From contig NZ_LT576451.1 in the NCBI RefSeq assembly GCF_900086645.1, positions 2,046,001-2,110,000 of the forward strand: DNA of 64,000 bases. The letters run 5' to 3'. The notes below the pieces were generated by a model. It was not told the DNA's origin. It saw only the letters and a program-made list of their open reading frames with translations, and did not search any database. Shown here piece by piece: positions 27,964 to 38,759 of the stretch (position 1 is its first letter; every line of letters starts with the position of its first letter). This DNA is from Curtobacterium sp. 9128 (GTDB lineage Bacteria; Actinomycetota; Actinomycetes; Actinomycetales; Microbacteriaceae). The position numbers were made by a program, and so were the translations under genes.

Positions 27964-29063
27964 TCGCCCTCTTGATCGCCGGCGCCGTGTCGCTGGTGTT
28001 CACACTGCTGCTCACGCCCCTGTTCATCAAGCTGTTCCACCGCCTCGGCTGGGGACAGTTCATCCGCGACGACGGGCCGCAGTCACACCACACCAAGCGC
28101 GGCACCGCGACGATGGGTGGCATCGTCCTGATCCTCGGCACGGTGATCGGGTACTTCGTCGGCCACCTGGTCGGGCGTGACTCGATCACGCTGTCCGGTG
28201 TGCTCGTGCTGTTCCTGATGGTCGGGCTCGGACTCGTCGGCTTCGTCGACGACTTCCTCAAGGTCCGTCGCCAGCGCAGTCTCGGTCTCGGCGGGTGGGC
28301 GAAGATCCTCGGGCAGGTCATCGTCGGCGTCATCTTCGCCACGATCGCCCTCGTCGTCCCGAGCGCGAACGGCAAGCCGCCGGCATCCACGATGGTGTCC
28401 GCGATCCGTGACATCCCGTGGCTCGACTTCATGGCGCTCGGCACGGTCATCGGCACGATCCTGTTCCTGGCGTGGATCGTCTTCCTGACGGTCGCGACCT
28501 CGAACGGGGTGAACGTGGCCGACGGCCTGGACGGGCTCGCGACCGGATCGAGCATCCTCGCGATCGGGTCCTACGTCATCATCTCGTTCTGGCAGTCCAA
28601 CCAGATGTGCGGCGGTGCCCGACTGGACGCGAACACGGAGCACGCCTGCTACACGGTGGCGAACCCGCTCGACCTCGCGGTCGTGGCGGCCGCGGTCTGC
28701 GGCGGCCTGATCGGGTTCCTCTGGTACAACACGTCCCCCGCGCAGATCTTCCTCGGCGACACGGGCTCGCTCGGCCTCGGTGGTGCGCTGGCCGGTCTGG
28801 CGATCCTCAGCCGCACCGAGCTCCTGCTCATCCTGATCGGTGGCCTGTTCTTCATCGTCACCGGCTCGGTCATCCTGCAGCGGGCGTACTTCAAGATCAC
28901 CGGCGGCAAGCGCATCTTCCGGATGAGTCCGCTGCACCACCACTTCGAGCTCAAGGGCTGGGCGGAGGTGACGGTCGTCGTACGGTTCTGGATCATCGCC
29001 GGACTCTGTGTCGCGGCCGGCATCGGGCTCTTCTACCTGGAATGGATCGCGCGCGTTGGCTGA
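27960..29063 (+). CDS. mraY: Phospho-MurNAc-pentapeptide transferase MraY
   Basis: Integral membrane enzyme making lipid I from UDP-MurNAc-pentapeptide and undecaprenyl phosphate. The 367-residue protein has about ten hydrophobic segments. Conserved motifs are [12 protein letters not shown] near the N-terminus, FVDDFLK with catalytic aspartates (about 95-101), [12 protein letters not shown] (about 184-195) and the C-terminal [13 protein letters not shown]. The ATG at 27960 overlaps the murF stop (ATGA), so translation is coupled. murD begins inside its last codons. Confidence 0.97.
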   Translation: MIALLIAGAVSLVFTLLLTPLFIKLFHRLGWGQFIRDDGPQSHHTKRGTATMGGIVLILGTVIGYFVGHLVGRDSITLSGVLVLFLMVGLGLVGFVDDFLKVRRQRSLGLGGWAKILGQVIVGVIFATIALVVPSANGKPPASTMVSAIRDIPWLDFMALGTVIGTILFLAWIVFLTVATSNGVNVADGLDGLATGSSILAIGSYVIISFWQSNQMCGGARLDANTEHACYTVANPLDLAVVAAAVCGGLIGFLWYNTSPAQIFLGDTGSLGLGGALAGLAILSRTELLLILIGGLFFIVTGSVILQRAYFKITGGKRIFRMSPLHHHFELKGWAEVTVVVRFWIIAGLCVAAGIGLFYLEWIARVG

Positions 29064-30579
29064 CCGTCTGGATGGTCTCGACAGCTGGTACTCGGAGGGC
29101 TGGAAGGGCCTCGACGTCGCCGTGCTCGGCCTCGGCGCGACCGGGTTCTCGGTCGCGGACACGCTCGTCGAGCTCGGCATCACCGTCACGGTGTACTCCA
29201 CCGACGCGCCGTCCGACAGCGTCGAACTCCTCGCGGTGATCGGCGCCCGCTTCGTGCAGACCCCGCTGGACTCGGTGCCTGCCGCGCTGCAGGACCAGGC
29301 GCCGGACCTCGTCGTGGTGTCGCCCGGCCTGCCGCCGCACAACCCGACCGTGCAGTGGGCAGTGGAGCACAGCAGCGTCTGGGGTGACATCGAGCTCGCC
29401 TGGCGCGTGCGCGACAAGGTCGTCCGCGGGCCGGTCGCCGCTCCGTGGGTGACGATCACCGGGACCAACGGCAAGACCACCACGACCCAGCTCACCACCG
29501 CGATGTACGAGGCCGAGGGACTGCGGGCAGTCGCCTGCGGCAACATCGGTGTTCCCGTGCTCGACGTCGTGCGCGACCCGGACGGCTTCGACGTCCTCGT
29601 GGTCGAGCTCTCCAGCCACCAGCTGCACTACATGGCCGACTCCGGCGACGGTGCGGTGCTGCCGCTCGCGTCGGCGTGCCTGAACATCGCCGACGACCAC
29701 CTCGAGTGGCACGGGTCCGCCGCGGCCTACCGCGCGGCGAAGGCGAAGGTCTACGAGCGGACCGTCCTGGCGTGCGTCTACAACGTCACCGACGAGGTCA
29801 CCCGCGCCATGGTCGAGGACGCCGACGTCGTGGAGGGCTGCCGTGCCGTGGGCTTCACGCCGGGCATCCCCGCCCCCGGCGAGGTCGGGGTCGTCGAGGA
29901 CGTCCTCTGCGACCGGGCCTTCACCGAGGACCGGCAGAAGAGCGCGCTCGAGCTGGCCACGCACGCCGACCTCGAGCAGGCCGGGCTCGCGAGCCCGCAC
30001 ATGACGATGAACGTCCTCGCCGCCGCCGCCCTGGCGCGTGCGGGTTCCGTCCGCCCGAGCTCGATCCAGACCGCCGTGCAGGCCTTCCGCGCCGACCACC
30101 ACCGGACCGAGCTCGTGGCCACGGCCGACGGCATCGCCTGGGTCGACGACTCGAAGGCCACGAACCCGCACGCCGCGACCGCGTCGCTGTCGTCGTTCGA
30201 GTCCGTGGTCTGGGTCGTCGGTGGCCTGTTCAAGGGCGTCGACATCGACGGGCTGGTCGAGCGCTTCGGCCCCACCGCACGTGGCGTCGTCGTGATCGGG
30301 ACCGACCGCGGACCCGTGCTCGAGGCATTCGCGCGACACGCGCCGTCGGTGCCCGTCCTGCAGGTCGAAGCATCGGACACTGATCAGGTCATGCCCGAGG
30401 CGGTCCGGCATGCCGCCTCGGTCGCGAGACCGGGCGACACGGTCCTCCTCGCCCCGGCTGCAGCGTCGTTCGACCAGTTCGGCTCCTACGCGGACCGAGG
30501 CGAGCGCTTCGCGGCGGCGGTCCACGAGCACCTGGGAGGAAACGCCGATGGCGACGACGGATCTTCCGAACGGCCGTAG
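29056..30579 (+). CDS. murD: UDP-N-acetylmuramoyl-L-alanine-D-glutamate ligase MurD
   Basis: Adds D-glutamate to UDP-MurNAc-L-Ala. At 507 residues it is somewhat longer than the E. coli enzyme. It shows the Rossmann-like N-terminal domain ([17 protein letters not shown]), the ATP loop [14 protein letters not shown] (about 134-147), [10 protein letters not shown] and the C-terminal [12 protein letters not shown]. The TTG at 29056 overlaps the mraY stop by 8 bases. No strong RBS is visible, which fits translation coupling; other in-frame starts lie too far inside the conserved domain. The last 32 bases overlap the start of ftsW. Confidence 0.94.
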   Translation: MADRLDGLDSWYSEGWKGLDVAVLGLGATGFSVADTLVELGITVTVYSTDAPSDSVELLAVIGARFVQTPLDSVPAALQDQAPDLVVVSPGLPPHNPTVQWAVEHSSVWGDIELAWRVRDKVVRGPVAAPWVTITGTNGKTTTTQLTTAMYEAEGLRAVACGNIGVPVLDVVRDPDGFDVLVVELSSHQLHYMADSGDGAVLPLASACLNIADDHLEWHGSAAAYRAAKAKVYERTVLACVYNVTDEVTRAMVEDADVVEGCRAVGFTPGIPAPGEVGVVEDVLCDRAFTEDRQKSALELATHADLEQAGLASPHMTMNVLAAAALARAGSVRPSSIQTAVQAFRADHHRTELVATADGIAWVDDSKATNPHAATASLSSFESVVWVVGGLFKGVDIDGLVERFGPTARGVVVIGTDRGPVLEAFARHAPSVPVLQVEASDTDQVMPEAVRHAASVARPGDTVLLAPAAASFDQFGSYADRGERFAAAVHEHLGGNADGDDGSSERP

Positions 30580-31807
30580 CGGTCGCGTGACCACGTCCAC
30601 CCAGAACGCCGCGCGTCGCACGAACGGCGCGGTCGTCGCCGTCAAGAACGTCTTCGTCGCCGAGTCCAGCTCGTTCTACACGATCCTCGGCGTCACCCTG
30701 TTCCTCGTCGTCTTCGGCGTCGTGATGGTGCTGTCGTCCTCGAGCGTCGAGCAGTACAAGGAGACGCACGACTTCTTCGGCGCCTTCACCCGACAGGGCA
30801 TGTACGCCGTGATCGGTGTCCCGCTCATGCTCATCGCCAGCAGGCTCCCCGTGGCGTTCTGGCGGAAGTGGGCGATGTGGATCGTCGGCGTCGGCCTCGT
30901 CGTGCAGGCGCTCGTCGTGCTGACGCCCCTCGGCTACTCGATCCAGGGCAACCGGAACTGGATCCGCCTGGGGTCGTTCACGGCGCAGCCCTCCGAGATC
31001 CTCAAGCTCGCGCTGGTGCTCGGCATCGGCGCGATCATGTACGTCAAGCGCGACAAGCTCGACGACTGGAAAGAGGTCTTCGTCCCGGTCGGGATCGCGA
31101 GCCTGCTGTCGATCGGCCTGGTGCTCGTCGGCGGTGACCAGGGCACGGCGATGATCATGATGATCCTGGTCTTCGGGTCGCTGTTCGTCGGGGGAGCGCG
31201 GCTCCGGCACCTGCTCGTCGGGGTCATCGGCATCGCCGTGCTGCTGCCGTTCGTCACCATGGCGTCGAGTTCCCGGTCGTCCCGCATCAGCGCGTGGCTC
31301 TCCGGCTGCACCGACACCAGCCAGTACCAGGACCTCTGCTGGCAGCCGGTCCACGGCATGTGGGCGCTGGCGTCCGGTGGTGTGTTCGGCGTCGGGCTCG
31401 GCAACTCCAAGGCGAAGTGGTCGTGGCTCCCGGAGGCCGACAACGACTACATCTTCGCGATCATCGGCGAGGAGCTCGGCCTCATCGGCGCCGTCGTGGT
31501 GCTCGCCCTCTTCGTGGTGCTCGCGATCGGGATGATCAAGGTCATCCGGCTCTCGAACGACCCCTTCGTGCGCACCGTGACGGGTGGTGTGCTGGCCTGG
31601 GTGATCGGGCAGGCGCTCGTGAACATCGGCGTCGTCCTCGGGCTGCTGCCCGTGCTCGGCGTGCCGTTGCCGCTCATCTCCGCCGGTGGATCCGCGCTCA
31701 TCATGACCCTCGTCGCGATCGGCGTCGTGCTGTCCTTCGCCCGCGAACTCCCCGGGAAGCACGATCTGCCCCGGACGACCGACCTTCGGAACGGATCACT
31801 CCGGTGA
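30548..31807 (+). CDS. ftsW: Septal peptidoglycan polymerase FtsW
   Basis: SEDS-family glycosyltransferase that polymerises lipid II at the septum with FtsI. It has 419 residues and about ten membrane helices. A basic cytoplasmic N-terminus (to about 40) is followed by family motifs: [26 protein letters not shown] with the conserved acidic residue, [10 protein letters not shown], and near the C-terminus [11 protein letters not shown]. The ATG at 30548 has GGGAGGAAA upstream and lies 32 bases inside murD. The murG start overlaps its stop (GTGA). Confidence 0.95.
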   Translation: MATTDLPNGRSGRVTTSTQNAARRTNGAVVAVKNVFVAESSSFYTILGVTLFLVVFGVVMVLSSSSVEQYKETHDFFGAFTRQGMYAVIGVPLMLIASRLPVAFWRKWAMWIVGVGLVVQALVVLTPLGYSIQGNRNWIRLGSFTAQPSEILKLALVLGIGAIMYVKRDKLDDWKEVFVPVGIASLLSIGLVLVGGDQGTAMIMMILVFGSLFVGGARLRHLLVGVIGIAVLLPFVTMASSSRSSRISAWLSGCTDTSQYQDLCWQPVHGMWALASGGVFGVGLGNSKAKWSWLPEADNDYIFAIIGEELGLIGAVVVLALFVVLAIGMIKVIRLSNDPFVRTVTGGVLAWVIGQALVNIGVVLGLLPVLGVPLPLISAGGSALIMTLVAIGVVLSFARELPGKHDLPRTTDLRNGSLR

Positions 31808-32901
31808 GCACCTACCTCTTCGCCGGCGGCGGCACCGCCGGACACGTCAACCCCCTGCTCGCGGTCGCGGACCGGCTGACGGAGCGTTCCCCCGAGGACT
31901 CCGTCATCGTGCTCGGCACCGCGGAGGGACTCGAGTCGCGACTCGTCCCGATGCGCGGGTACGAGCTGCTGACCATCCCGCGGCTGCCGTTCCCGCGGAA
32001 GCCGAACGCCGCGGCGCTGCGGTTCCCGAAGGCGTTCTGGGCGGCGGTCAAGCGCACCGAGCAGATCATCCGCGAGCGACAGGTGGACGTGGTCCTCGGC
32101 GTCGGCGGCTACGCCTCCGCACCGGCGTACATCGCCGCGAAGCGCACCGGCACGCCGATCGTCGTGCACGAGCAGAACGCCAAGCCCGGGCTGGCGAACC
32201 GGCTCGCCGCGTTCCTCACCGGGTACGTCGGCGTGACGTTCTCGAACACCCGCCTCCGGAACTCCCGTGTCGTCGGCATGCCGCTGCGCCGCGAGATCGA
32301 GTCGCTCGACCGGCGGGCGAGCCGCGCGGAGGGCCTGGCCGAGTTCGGCCTCGACCCCGCACGACCGGTGCTCCTGGTCACCGGCGGGTCGTCCGGTGCC
32401 CGGAGCATCAACCGCACGATCAACCGCTCCGCAGCGACCATCGTCGGCGCCGGGTGGCAGGTGCTGCACGTCGTCGGCGGCAAGTCCGACATCGGTCCGA
32501 GCGGCCTCGACGGCTACACGGTCCTGCCGTACTGCGACCGGATGGACCTGGCGTACGCGGCGTCCGACTTCGTGGTCTCCCGCTCCGGCGCCGGCATGGT
32601 CTGCGAGCTCACGGCCGTCGGGCTGCCGAGCGTCCTGGTGCCGTACCCTGTCGGCAACGGCGAGCAGCGGCACAACGCCCGCGACGTCGTCGGCGCCGGG
32701 GGAGCGGTGCTCGTCGCCGACGAGGAATTCGACCAGGACTGGGTGACGTTCCAGCTCCTGGGCATCCTGCAGGACCGCTCCCGCATCGCGAACATGGCGG
32801 TGCAGGCCGGCAGCGTCGGCCATCGCGACGGTGCGGACCGGATGACAGACCTCGCCCTCGACGCGGCGCGTTCGAGCGGCAGCACCACGGAGGAACCATG
32901 A
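31804..32901 (+). CDS. murG: Lipid II synthase MurG
   Basis: Glycosyltransferase that adds GlcNAc to lipid I on the cytoplasmic membrane face. The 365-residue GT-B protein shows the N-terminal glycine loop [12 protein letters not shown] (7-18), [27 protein letters not shown] and the nucleotide-sugar domain with [11 protein letters not shown] and [18 protein letters not shown]. The GTG at 31804 overlaps the ftsW stop and places the loop at the usual distance. The murC ATG overlaps its stop. Confidence 0.97.
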   Translation: MSTYLFAGGGTAGHVNPLLAVADRLTERSPEDSVIVLGTAEGLESRLVPMRGYELLTIPRLPFPRKPNAAALRFPKAFWAAVKRTEQIIRERQVDVVLGVGGYASAPAYIAAKRTGTPIVVHEQNAKPGLANRLAAFLTGYVGVTFSNTRLRNSRVVGMPLRREIESLDRRASRAEGLAEFGLDPARPVLLVTGGSSGARSINRTINRSAATIVGAGWQVLHVVGGKSDIGPSGLDGYTVLPYCDRMDLAYAASDFVVSRSGAGMVCELTAVGLPSVLVPYPVGNGEQRHNARDVVGAGGAVLVADEEFDQDWVTFQLLGILQDRSRIANMAVQAGSVGHRDGADRMTDLALDAARSSGSTTEEP

Positions 32902-34301
32902 CCATCAAGCCGGACCTGACCCAGCCGATCCCGGACGACCTCGGCACGGTGCACTTCGTCGGCATCGGCGGCTCCGGCATGAGCGGCATCGCCCGGATGT
33001 TCCTGGCAGCAGGACACACCGTGACGGGCAGCGACTCCCGCGAGACCGCGACGACCGGCCGGATGCGCGAGCTCGGCGCCGACGTCCACATCGGGCACGA
33101 CGCCGCGAACGTCGGTGACGCCGACACCATCGTCGTGACGAGTGCGCTCTGGCCGGACAACCCCGAACTCCTCGAGGCCCAGCGCCGCGGTCTGCCGGTG
33201 CTGCACCGTTCCCAGGCCCTCGCGGCGCTGATCGCCGAGCACCGGTTGGTCGCGGTCGCCGGGGCACACGGCAAGACCACCTCGACGGGCATGATCGTCA
33301 CCGCGATGGTCGAGCTGGGTCTGGACCCCAGCTTCGTCAACGGCGGCGTGATCCAGTCCCTCGGCACCAGCTCTGCCCCCGGCTCGAGCGACCTGTTCGT
33401 GGTCGAGGCCGACGAGTCCGACGGCTCCTTCCTGCTCTACGACGTCGCCGTCGCGCTCATCACGAACGTCGACGCCGACCACCTCGACCACTACGGCAGC
33501 GAGGACGCCTTCATCGACGCCTTCGTCGAGTTCGCGGCCAAGGCGAGCGAGACCGTGGTCGTGTCGAGCGACGACGCCGGCGCGAAGCGCGTGACAGCGG
33601 GTGTCCGCTCCCGACCGGACGCTCCGGCGATCACCACGTTCGGCGAGGCCACCGACGCCGATGTCCGCATCGAGCGCATCGTGGAGTCCGCCGGCGTCGA
33701 GGTCGACTTCCGGGCGGCGGGCGAGTCCCACCACCTGACCCTCCGCGTCCCCGGCCGGCACAACGCGATCAACGCGGTCGGCGCCTTCGCGGTGCTCACC
33801 GGCCTCGGCGTCGCCCCGGCAGACGCGATCCGCGGCATCGAGGCCTTCGGTGGCACCGAGCGCCGCTTCGAGCTGCACGGCGTCGAGCGCGGCGTCTCGG
33901 TCTACGACGACTACGCCCACCACCCGACCGAGGTCGCCGCGGCGCTCAAGGCGGCGAGGAACGTCGTCGGCGACGGCCGCATCATCGCGATCCACCAGCC
34001 GCACCTGTACTCGCGCACCCAGCTGATGGCCGGGGACTTCGCGAAGGTCTACGAGGAGCTCGCGGACCACACCGTCGTCCTCGACGTCTACGGTGCGCGG
34101 GAGGACCCGGTCCCCGGCGTCACCGGCGCACTCGTCCAGGAGCGCTTCGCCGACCAGTCCCGCGTCGAGTTCCTGCCCGACTGGGCAGCGGCGTCCGCGC
34201 GCGCTGCGGCGGTCGCCCGTGACGGCGACATCATCATGACGCTCAGCTGCGGCGACGTGTACCGCATCATCCCGCAGGTCCTCGAGGCGCTGTCGCGGTG
34301 A
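32898..34301 (+). CDS. murC: UDP-N-acetylmuramate-L-alanine ligase MurC
   Basis: Adds the first peptide residue (L-Ala or Gly) to UDP-MurNAc. At 467 residues it shows the N-terminal [14 protein letters not shown], the ATP loop [12 protein letters not shown] (about 121-132), [20 protein letters not shown] and the C-terminal [11 protein letters not shown]. The ATG at 32898 has GGAGGAACC upstream and overlaps the murG stop (ATGA). FtsQ starts over its stop (GTGA). Confidence 0.97.
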   Translation: MTIKPDLTQPIPDDLGTVHFVGIGGSGMSGIARMFLAAGHTVTGSDSRETATTGRMRELGADVHIGHDAANVGDADTIVVTSALWPDNPELLEAQRRGLPVLHRSQALAALIAEHRLVAVAGAHGKTTSTGMIVTAMVELGLDPSFVNGGVIQSLGTSSAPGSSDLFVVEADESDGSFLLYDVAVALITNVDADHLDHYGSEDAFIDAFVEFAAKASETVVVSSDDAGAKRVTAGVRSRPDAPAITTFGEATDADVRIERIVESAGVEVDFRAAGESHHLTLRVPGRHNAINAVGAFAVLTGLGVAPADAIRGIEAFGGTERRFELHGVERGVSVYDDYAHHPTEVAAALKAARNVVGDGRIIAIHQPHLYSRTQLMAGDFAKVYEELADHTVVLDVYGAREDPVPGVTGALVQERFADQSRVEFLPDWAAASARAAAVARDGDIIMTLSCGDVYRIIPQVLEALSR

Positions 34302-35503
34302 AGCGACCAGAGGGCTTCGACGAGGGTCCGGCCCAGCCGGAGGCCCCGGTCGAGCACGACCGCGCACCGCGTGAGCGACGGGTACCGCGACTCCCGCGGC
34401 TGCCCGTCCGCCGCGGTGCCGGTGACGGCCAGGAGGCCCGGCCCGACCCCGTCACGCCGGCTCCGGAGCCGAAGCGGCCGGCTCCGGCGACCACCGGACT
34501 CCGCACACCGCACCCCGCTGCGAACGTCGCGCCCCCGCGCGACGGGGCGCGACGTCCGCAGGAGGGCGCGATGCCAGACGGCGGCGCGCTCGACGCCAGC
34601 GAGCACGGCGAACGCGAGCACGTGGCGACCGTCACCGACGTGGTCGACGCGACCACTGCCTCCCGTCCGAGCAGTCCGGAACACGCCGAGGAGACGCCCA
34701 TCGGCGCCCGCGTCCGCGCCGCCGAGACCGCGCGCGAAGCGCGCGTCGCCCGCAAGCGCCGGAAGCTCCTCGAACGAGCCGAGGTCCGTCGGTTCACCCG
34801 CCGCTCCCGCCACCGTCGCGTCGCGTGGGCCACGGCCGGCGGTGTCGTCGTCGTCCTCGGCGTCTCCATCCTCGTCGCCGTGTACTCGCCGCTGATGGCG
34901 CTCCGGACGATCGAGATCAAGGGAACCAGCCGTGTCGACGACGCGGCGCTCCGCCAGGCACTGTCCGAGCAGATCGGCACGCCGCTCGCCCGGCTCGACT
35001 TCGGTGCGATCAAGAAGGACATCGCGGGCTTCCCGCTCATCGAGAGCTACGTCACCGAGGAGGAGCCGCCGAACACGCTCGTCGTCACCGTGACGGAGCG
35101 CTCCCCGGTCGTCGCCGTCAAGACGGGCGACTCGTTCTCGCTCGTCGACCCCGCGGGCATCGTCGTGCAGTCCTCGCCGACGCAGCCGGACACGATGCCC
35201 CTGGCGGACATCGGCTCCGCGAAGCTGGGCTCGAGCGTGTTCCGCACGATGACGGAGGTCGTCCTCGCGCTGCCGTCGACGGTCCGCGCGCAGGTGTCCG
35301 GCGTCTCGGCCACCACGGCGGACGACGTCACGCTGACCATGAAGGACGGCTCCCGGGTCGTGTGGGGGAGCCCGGACGAGTCCGACGCGAAGGCCGCACT
35401 GCTCGACGCCCTCGTGAAGGACCACGCCTCCCGTGACCCGAACACCGCGGTCGAGTACGACGTCTCAGCCCCGGACAACGGCATCATCCGCGCCCAGTCG
35501 TAG
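34298..35503 (+). CDS. ftsQ: Cell division protein FtsQ
   Basis: Bitopic divisome protein of 401 residues. One membrane helix (about 175-197: [20 protein letters not shown]) is followed by a POTRA domain ([21 protein letters not shown]) and a beta domain with [15 protein letters not shown]. The cytoplasmic N-terminus of about 174 residues is long for FtsQ, low in complexity and rich in Pro, Ala, Arg and Glu. Its DNA contains an inverted repeat (34520-34559) that also occurs upstream of hisD. The GTG at 34298 overlaps the murC stop. The region from 34298 to about 34820 could have a later start, but the only in-frame ATG there (34571) has no better RBS. Confidence 0.9.
   Translation: MKRPEGFDEGPAQPEAPVEHDRAPRERRVPRLPRLPVRRGAGDGQEARPDPVTPAPEPKRPAPATTGLRTPHPAANVAPPRDGARRPQEGAMPDGGALDASEHGEREHVATVTDVVDATTASRPSSPEHAEETPIGARVRAAETAREARVARKRRKLLERAEVRRFTRRSRHRRVAWATAGGVVVVLGVSILVAVYSPLMALRTIEIKGTSRVDDAALRQALSEQIGTPLARLDFGAIKKDIAGFPLIESYVTEEEPPNTLVVTVTERSPVVAVKTGDSFSLVDPAGIVVQSSPTQPDTMPLADIGSAKLGSSVFRTMTEVVLALPSTVRAQVSGVSATTADDVTLTMKDGSRVVWGSPDESDAKAALLDALVKDHASRDPNTAVEYDVSAPDNGIIRAQS
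34520..34559. repeat. Inverted repeat inside ftsQ, same family as the hisD upstream hairpin
   Basis: GCGAACGTCGCGCCCC (34520-34535) pairs with GGGGCGCGACGTCCGC (34544-34559), 15 of 16 bases, around an 8-base loop. The same arms, with A/G and T/C changes, occur at 46956-46994 outside any gene. In ftsQ they encode part of the disordered N-terminus. Confidence 0.75.
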
Positions 35504-35613
35504 GCTGGCCGGGGAATTGCGGGACCGCATCTCCCGACACGCGGCGTGGCGGCACGACAGCGCAGCGAGCGCACCCGTAGCGTCGTTGCAAGCACCACAC
35601 CTAGCAGCAAAGA

Positions 35614-35652
35614 CCCTGAACTTCAAGTAGAGGTTGAGGGTTCAACCGGAGG
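35614..35652 (+). promoter_or_regulatory. Clustered half-sites in front of ftsZ
   Basis: In the 159-bp ftsQ-ftsZ gap, CCCTGAAC (35614-35621) and GTTGAGGG (35633-35640) form a near-perfect inverted repeat. GGTTGA-GGGT-TCAACC (35632-35647) is a perfect one that shares the middle arm. The last arm touches the Shine-Dalgarno CGGAGG (35647-35652). A protein bound here could control transcription or ribosome entry for ftsZ. FtsR is a candidate by analogy with C. glutamicum; the actual binder is unknown. Confidence 0.45.
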
Positions 35653-35662
35653 CCGGACTGAC

Positions 35663-36829
35663 GTGACCACGAACCACAACTACCTCGCCGTCATCAAGGT
35701 CGTCGGTGTCGGCGGCGGCGGCGTCAACGCCGTCAACCGCATGATCGAGCTGGGCCTCCGTGGGGTCGAGTTCATCGCGATCAACACCGACGCCCAGGCC
35801 CTGCTGCTCAGCGACGCCGACGTCAAGCTCGACGTCGGTCGCGAGATCACCCGTGGCCTCGGCGCCGGCGCGGACCCCGAGGTCGGCCGTCGTGCCGCCG
35901 AGGACCACGCCGAGGAGATCGAAGAGGCCCTCGCGGGTGCCGACATGGTCTTCGTGACCGCCGGCGAGGGTGGTGGCACCGGCACCGGTGGCGCGCCCGT
36001 CGTCGCACGCATCGCGAAGTCGATCGGTGCACTCACCATCGGCGTGGTCACGAAGCCGTTCAGCTTCGAGGGCAAGCGCCGGCAGTCGCAGGCCGAGAAC
36101 GGTGTCTCCGGGCTGAAGGACGAGGTCGACACGCTCATCGTCGTGCCGAACGACCGCCTGCTCGAGATCTCCGACCGCGGCATCTCCATGGTCGAGGCGT
36201 TCGCGACCGCCGACCAGGTGCTCCTCGCCGGCGTCCAGGGCATCACCGACCTGATCACGACCCCCGGGCTGATCAACCTCGACTTCGCCGACGTGAAGAG
36301 CGTCATGCAGGGTGCCGGTTCGGCGCTCATGGGCATCGGGTCCTCGCGGGGAGCCGACCGTGCCATCAAGGCCGCCGAGCTCGCCGTCGCGTCCCCGCTG
36401 CTCGAGGCCTCGATCGACGGTGCGCACGGCGTGCTGCTCTCGATCCAGGGTGGCTCGAACCTCGGCATCTTCGAGATCAACGACGCCGCGCGTCTCGTGC
36501 AGGAAGCCGTGCACCCCGAGGCGAACATCATCTTCGGTGCCGTCATCGACGACACGCTCGGCGACGAGGTGCGCGTCACGGTCATCGCGGCTGGCTTCGA
36601 CGGCGGCGAGCCGACGCAGCAGCTCAAGGAGCGTCGCTCGAGCTGGGTCGACCCCGAGGGCGGCTCGACCGTGCCCGTCGCCACCGGCGCGACCGGTGCC
36701 ATCGAGGACTCGACCACCTCGTCGCCGTCCTGGGCGTCGCAGGAGCACGAGCCGCCGGCGCAGCGCGCTGCCGACCCGGCCTTCGACGGTGACGACGACG
36801 AGCTCGACGTCCCCGACTTCCTGAAGTAA
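35663..36829 (+). CDS. ftsZ: Cell division GTPase FtsZ
   Basis: Tubulin homologue that forms the cytokinetic ring. It has 388 residues. The GTPase domain contains [16 protein letters not shown] near the start, the tubulin signature [11 protein letters not shown] (about 104-114), and the synergy-loop region [11 protein letters not shown]. The variable linker is Ser/Thr/Pro/Glu-rich, and the C-terminal peptide [10 protein letters not shown] binds SepF in actinobacteria. The GTG at 35663 is chosen over the ATG at 35546 because homologues start close to [13 protein letters not shown] and CGGAGG is upstream; the extra 39 codons would include the operator-like repeats. Confidence 0.97.
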   Translation: MTTNHNYLAVIKVVGVGGGGVNAVNRMIELGLRGVEFIAINTDAQALLLSDADVKLDVGREITRGLGAGADPEVGRRAAEDHAEEIEEALAGADMVFVTAGEGGGTGTGGAPVVARIAKSIGALTIGVVTKPFSFEGKRRQSQAENGVSGLKDEVDTLIVVPNDRLLEISDRGISMVEAFATADQVLLAGVQGITDLITTPGLINLDFADVKSVMQGAGSALMGIGSSRGADRAIKAAELAVASPLLEASIDGAHGVLLSIQGGSNLGIFEINDAARLVQEAVHPEANIIFGAVIDDTLGDEVRVTVIAAGFDGGEPTQQLKERRSSWVDPEGGSTVPVATGATGAIEDSTTSSPSWASQEHEPPAQRAADPAFDGDDDELDVPDFLK

Positions 36830-36834
36830 CGCCC

Positions 36835-37533
36835 TTGTCGGACGCTCCTCCGAGCCTCCAGGACCGGCTGGCCCGTGTCCGCGACGGCATCGCCGACGCG
36901 GCGCGGGCCGCTGGCCGTGACCCCGGCGAGCTCACGCTCGTCGTCGTGACCAAGTACCACCCGGCGTCGCTCGTCCGCGAGCTCGCGGCACTCGGCGTCA
37001 CCGACGTGGGGGAGAACCGCCACCAGGAGGCGCAGGCCAAGGCGGCGGAGCTCGCCGACCTCGACCTGACGTGGCACTTCGTCGGGCAGCTCCAGTCCAA
37101 GAAGGCGCGTCAGGTCCGCCGGTACGCGCACGTGGTGCAGTCGCTCGACCGCGGTTCGGTCGTCGACGCGTTCGCGCCGACCGAGTCCGAGCCCGAGCCG
37201 CCGGTGATCGACGGCTTCGTGCAGGTCAACCTCACGGACGACCCCGGTCGTGGCGGGGTGGCGCCCGACGATGTCGAGGCGATGGTGGAGCGCGTCGTGG
37301 GCACGGGCACGATCGCCCTGCGCGGTGTGATGGCCGTCGCGCCGCTCGACGAGGAGCCCCGTCCGGCCTTCGCCCGGCTGCGGTCGATCTCCGAGCGCGT
37401 GCAGCGGATCGTGCCGACCGCGACGGACATCTCGGCCGGCATGAGCGGCGACTTCCCCGACGCCGTGCTCGAGGGCGCGACACACCTACGGATCGGCACG
37501 GCAATCACCGGAAACCGCCCGGTCTCGCCCTAG
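36835..37533 (+). CDS. YggS/YlmE-family pyridoxal phosphate homeostasis protein
   Basis: Single-domain PLP-binding protein (alanine racemase N-terminal fold, no racemase partner domain), 232 residues. PLP lysine K40 lies in VVVTKYHP. GENRHQEAQAK, WHFVGQLQSKK and the C-terminal DISAGMSGDFPDAV and LRIGTAITG are typical. The family keeps free PLP and some amino acid pools in balance. The TTG at 36835 begins 5 bases after the ftsZ stop and lacks a clear RBS, so coupling to ftsZ is likely. The pgeF/ylmD gene (laccase domain) usually found between ftsZ and this gene is missing here. Confidence 0.92.
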   Translation: MSDAPPSLQDRLARVRDGIADAARAAGRDPGELTLVVVTKYHPASLVRELAALGVTDVGENRHQEAQAKAAELADLDLTWHFVGQLQSKKARQVRRYAHVVQSLDRGSVVDAFAPTESEPEPPVIDGFVQVNLTDDPGRGGVAPDDVEAMVERVVGTGTIALRGVMAVAPLDEEPRPAFARLRSISERVQRIVPTATDISAGMSGDFPDAVLEGATHLRIGTAITGNRPVSP

Positions 37534-37578
37534 CCTCGTCGCAGGGCATCCACGAGCACGAACACCACTGGAGGAACC

Positions 37579-38160
37579 ATGGCCGGTCCGTTGAAGAAGA
37601 CGATGGTGTACCTCGGCCTCGCCGACGAGGAACTCGAGTACGAGGACGAGCAGCAGCAGGCGTCGCCGGCCCAGGCGCGCGCCCAGCAGCAGCAGTCGGC
37701 ACCTCCCGCGGTGCAGCACGAGGCAGCACCGGCAGCGGCCCCCGCCGCCCCACCGGCAGCCACGGCGACCGCCCCCGCTCCGGCCGAGCCGAAGCACACC
37801 CACCAGCGCGGCGCCCAGGTCACCCCGCTCCGCCGCTCGCACACGACCGCACAGAAGGCGACCCCGGTCCAGGAAATGAACGAGATCCTCACCGTCCACC
37901 CGCGCGAGTACAAGGACGCCCAGTCCATCGCCGAGAGCTTCCGCGACGGGATCCCCGTCATCATCAACCTCTCGCAGATGACCGAGGCCGACGCCCGCCG
38001 CATGATCGACTTCGCGAGCGGCCTGTCCCTCGGTCTCTACGGCAAGATCGAGCGCGTCACCAACAAGGTGTTCCTGCTCTCCCCGGCCCACGTCGCAGTG
38101 AGTGGTGAGGCACCAGAGGTAGAGTCCGACATCGAGGCGTCCTTCTTCGCCCAGTCCTGA
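37579..38160 (+). CDS. sepF: Cell division protein SepF
   Basis: Membrane anchor for FtsZ in bacteria without FtsA, 193 residues. An N-terminal amphipathic segment ([12 protein letters not shown]) for membrane binding is followed by an acidic, then a Gln/Pro/Ala-rich linker (about 20-75) and the conserved SepF core (about 90-180). The core includes [24 protein letters not shown] and [16 protein letters not shown]. The ATG at 37579 has a near-ideal GGAGGAACC. It sits between yggS and yggT as in most actinobacteria. Confidence 0.96.
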   Translation: MAGPLKKTMVYLGLADEELEYEDEQQQASPAQARAQQQQSAPPAVQHEAAPAAAPAAPPAATATAPAPAEPKHTHQRGAQVTPLRRSHTTAQKATPVQEMNEILTVHPREYKDAQSIAESFRDGIPVIINLSQMTEADARRMIDFASGLSLGLYGKIERVTNKVFLLSPAHVAVSGEAPEVESDIEASFFAQS

Positions 38161-38267
38161 GTCGTCGCGTCGCTCGGTCCCCGTGACCGTGTGGCGCCGC
38201 CCAGGCCCACCCGCCCCGTACGCGGTGCCCTCCCGGCACCACGTACCCGAGACGAGCGAGCCGCACC

Positions 38268-38564
38268 GTGTCCGTGATCTTCACGATCCTGTACTTCCTC
38301 CTCCTGCTGTACTTCTTCGTGCTCTGGGGGCGGTTCGCGCTCGACATGGTGCAGGCGTTCAACCGGTCGTGGCGTCCCCGCGGCGGGATGCTCGTCGTCG
38401 CCGAGTTCGTCTACACGTTCACGGATCCGCCGATCCGGACCGTGCGCCGCGCTCTCCCGCCGCTGCGGATGGGGGCCGTCGCACTCGACTTCGGCTGGTC
38501 CATCGTGATGCTCGTCACGATCATCCTGATGAGCATCGTGCGGGTCATCTCGGTCACGGTCTGA
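38268..38564 (+). CDS. YggT-family membrane protein
   Basis: Small membrane protein of 98 residues with two helices: one at the very N-terminus (IFTILYFLLLLYFFVLWGRF) and one at the end (ALDFGWSIVMLVTIILM). The motif TDPPIRTVRRALPPLRMG lies between them and marks the family. Function is not established; it is always near sepF and divIVA, so a role at the division membrane is likely. The GTG at 38268 is used; the upstream gap of 107 bp contains no gene. Confidence 0.9.
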   Translation: MSVIFTILYFLLLLYFFVLWGRFALDMVQAFNRSWRPRGGMLVVAEFVYTFTDPPIRTVRRALPPLRMGAVALDFGWSIVMLVTIILMSIVRVISVTV

Positions 38565-38699
38565 CCCGCAGCACTCGATCCACGTCGTCCGCGACGCGCC
38601 ACGCCCAGGTCATGATCACGGATCGGGCCCCGCGTCGGTGTACGGTGGTCGGGATCGATGCCCGCTCCGGTGGGCATCCGCACCGGGAGTCTCGCCTGG

Positions 38700-38705
38700 T
38701 ACATT
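38700..38705 (+). promoter_or_regulatory. Candidate -10 TACATT of wag31
   Basis: TACATT at 38700-38705 predicts a leader of about 48 bases for the ATG at 38760. TACGGT at 38641-38646 is a second candidate. The 195-bp gap holds no other gene, and both lack a clear -35. Confidence 0.4.
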
Positions 38706-38759
38706 CGCAGCGAGACGTTTCGGTTCCACACGTTCAGCAGTTCTATTGAGGTGACGGCA

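Noticed and set aside
35546-35662. Longer FtsZ starting at ATG 35546
   Set aside because: The added 39 residues are not found in FtsZ, there is no RBS, and they cover operator-like repeats.
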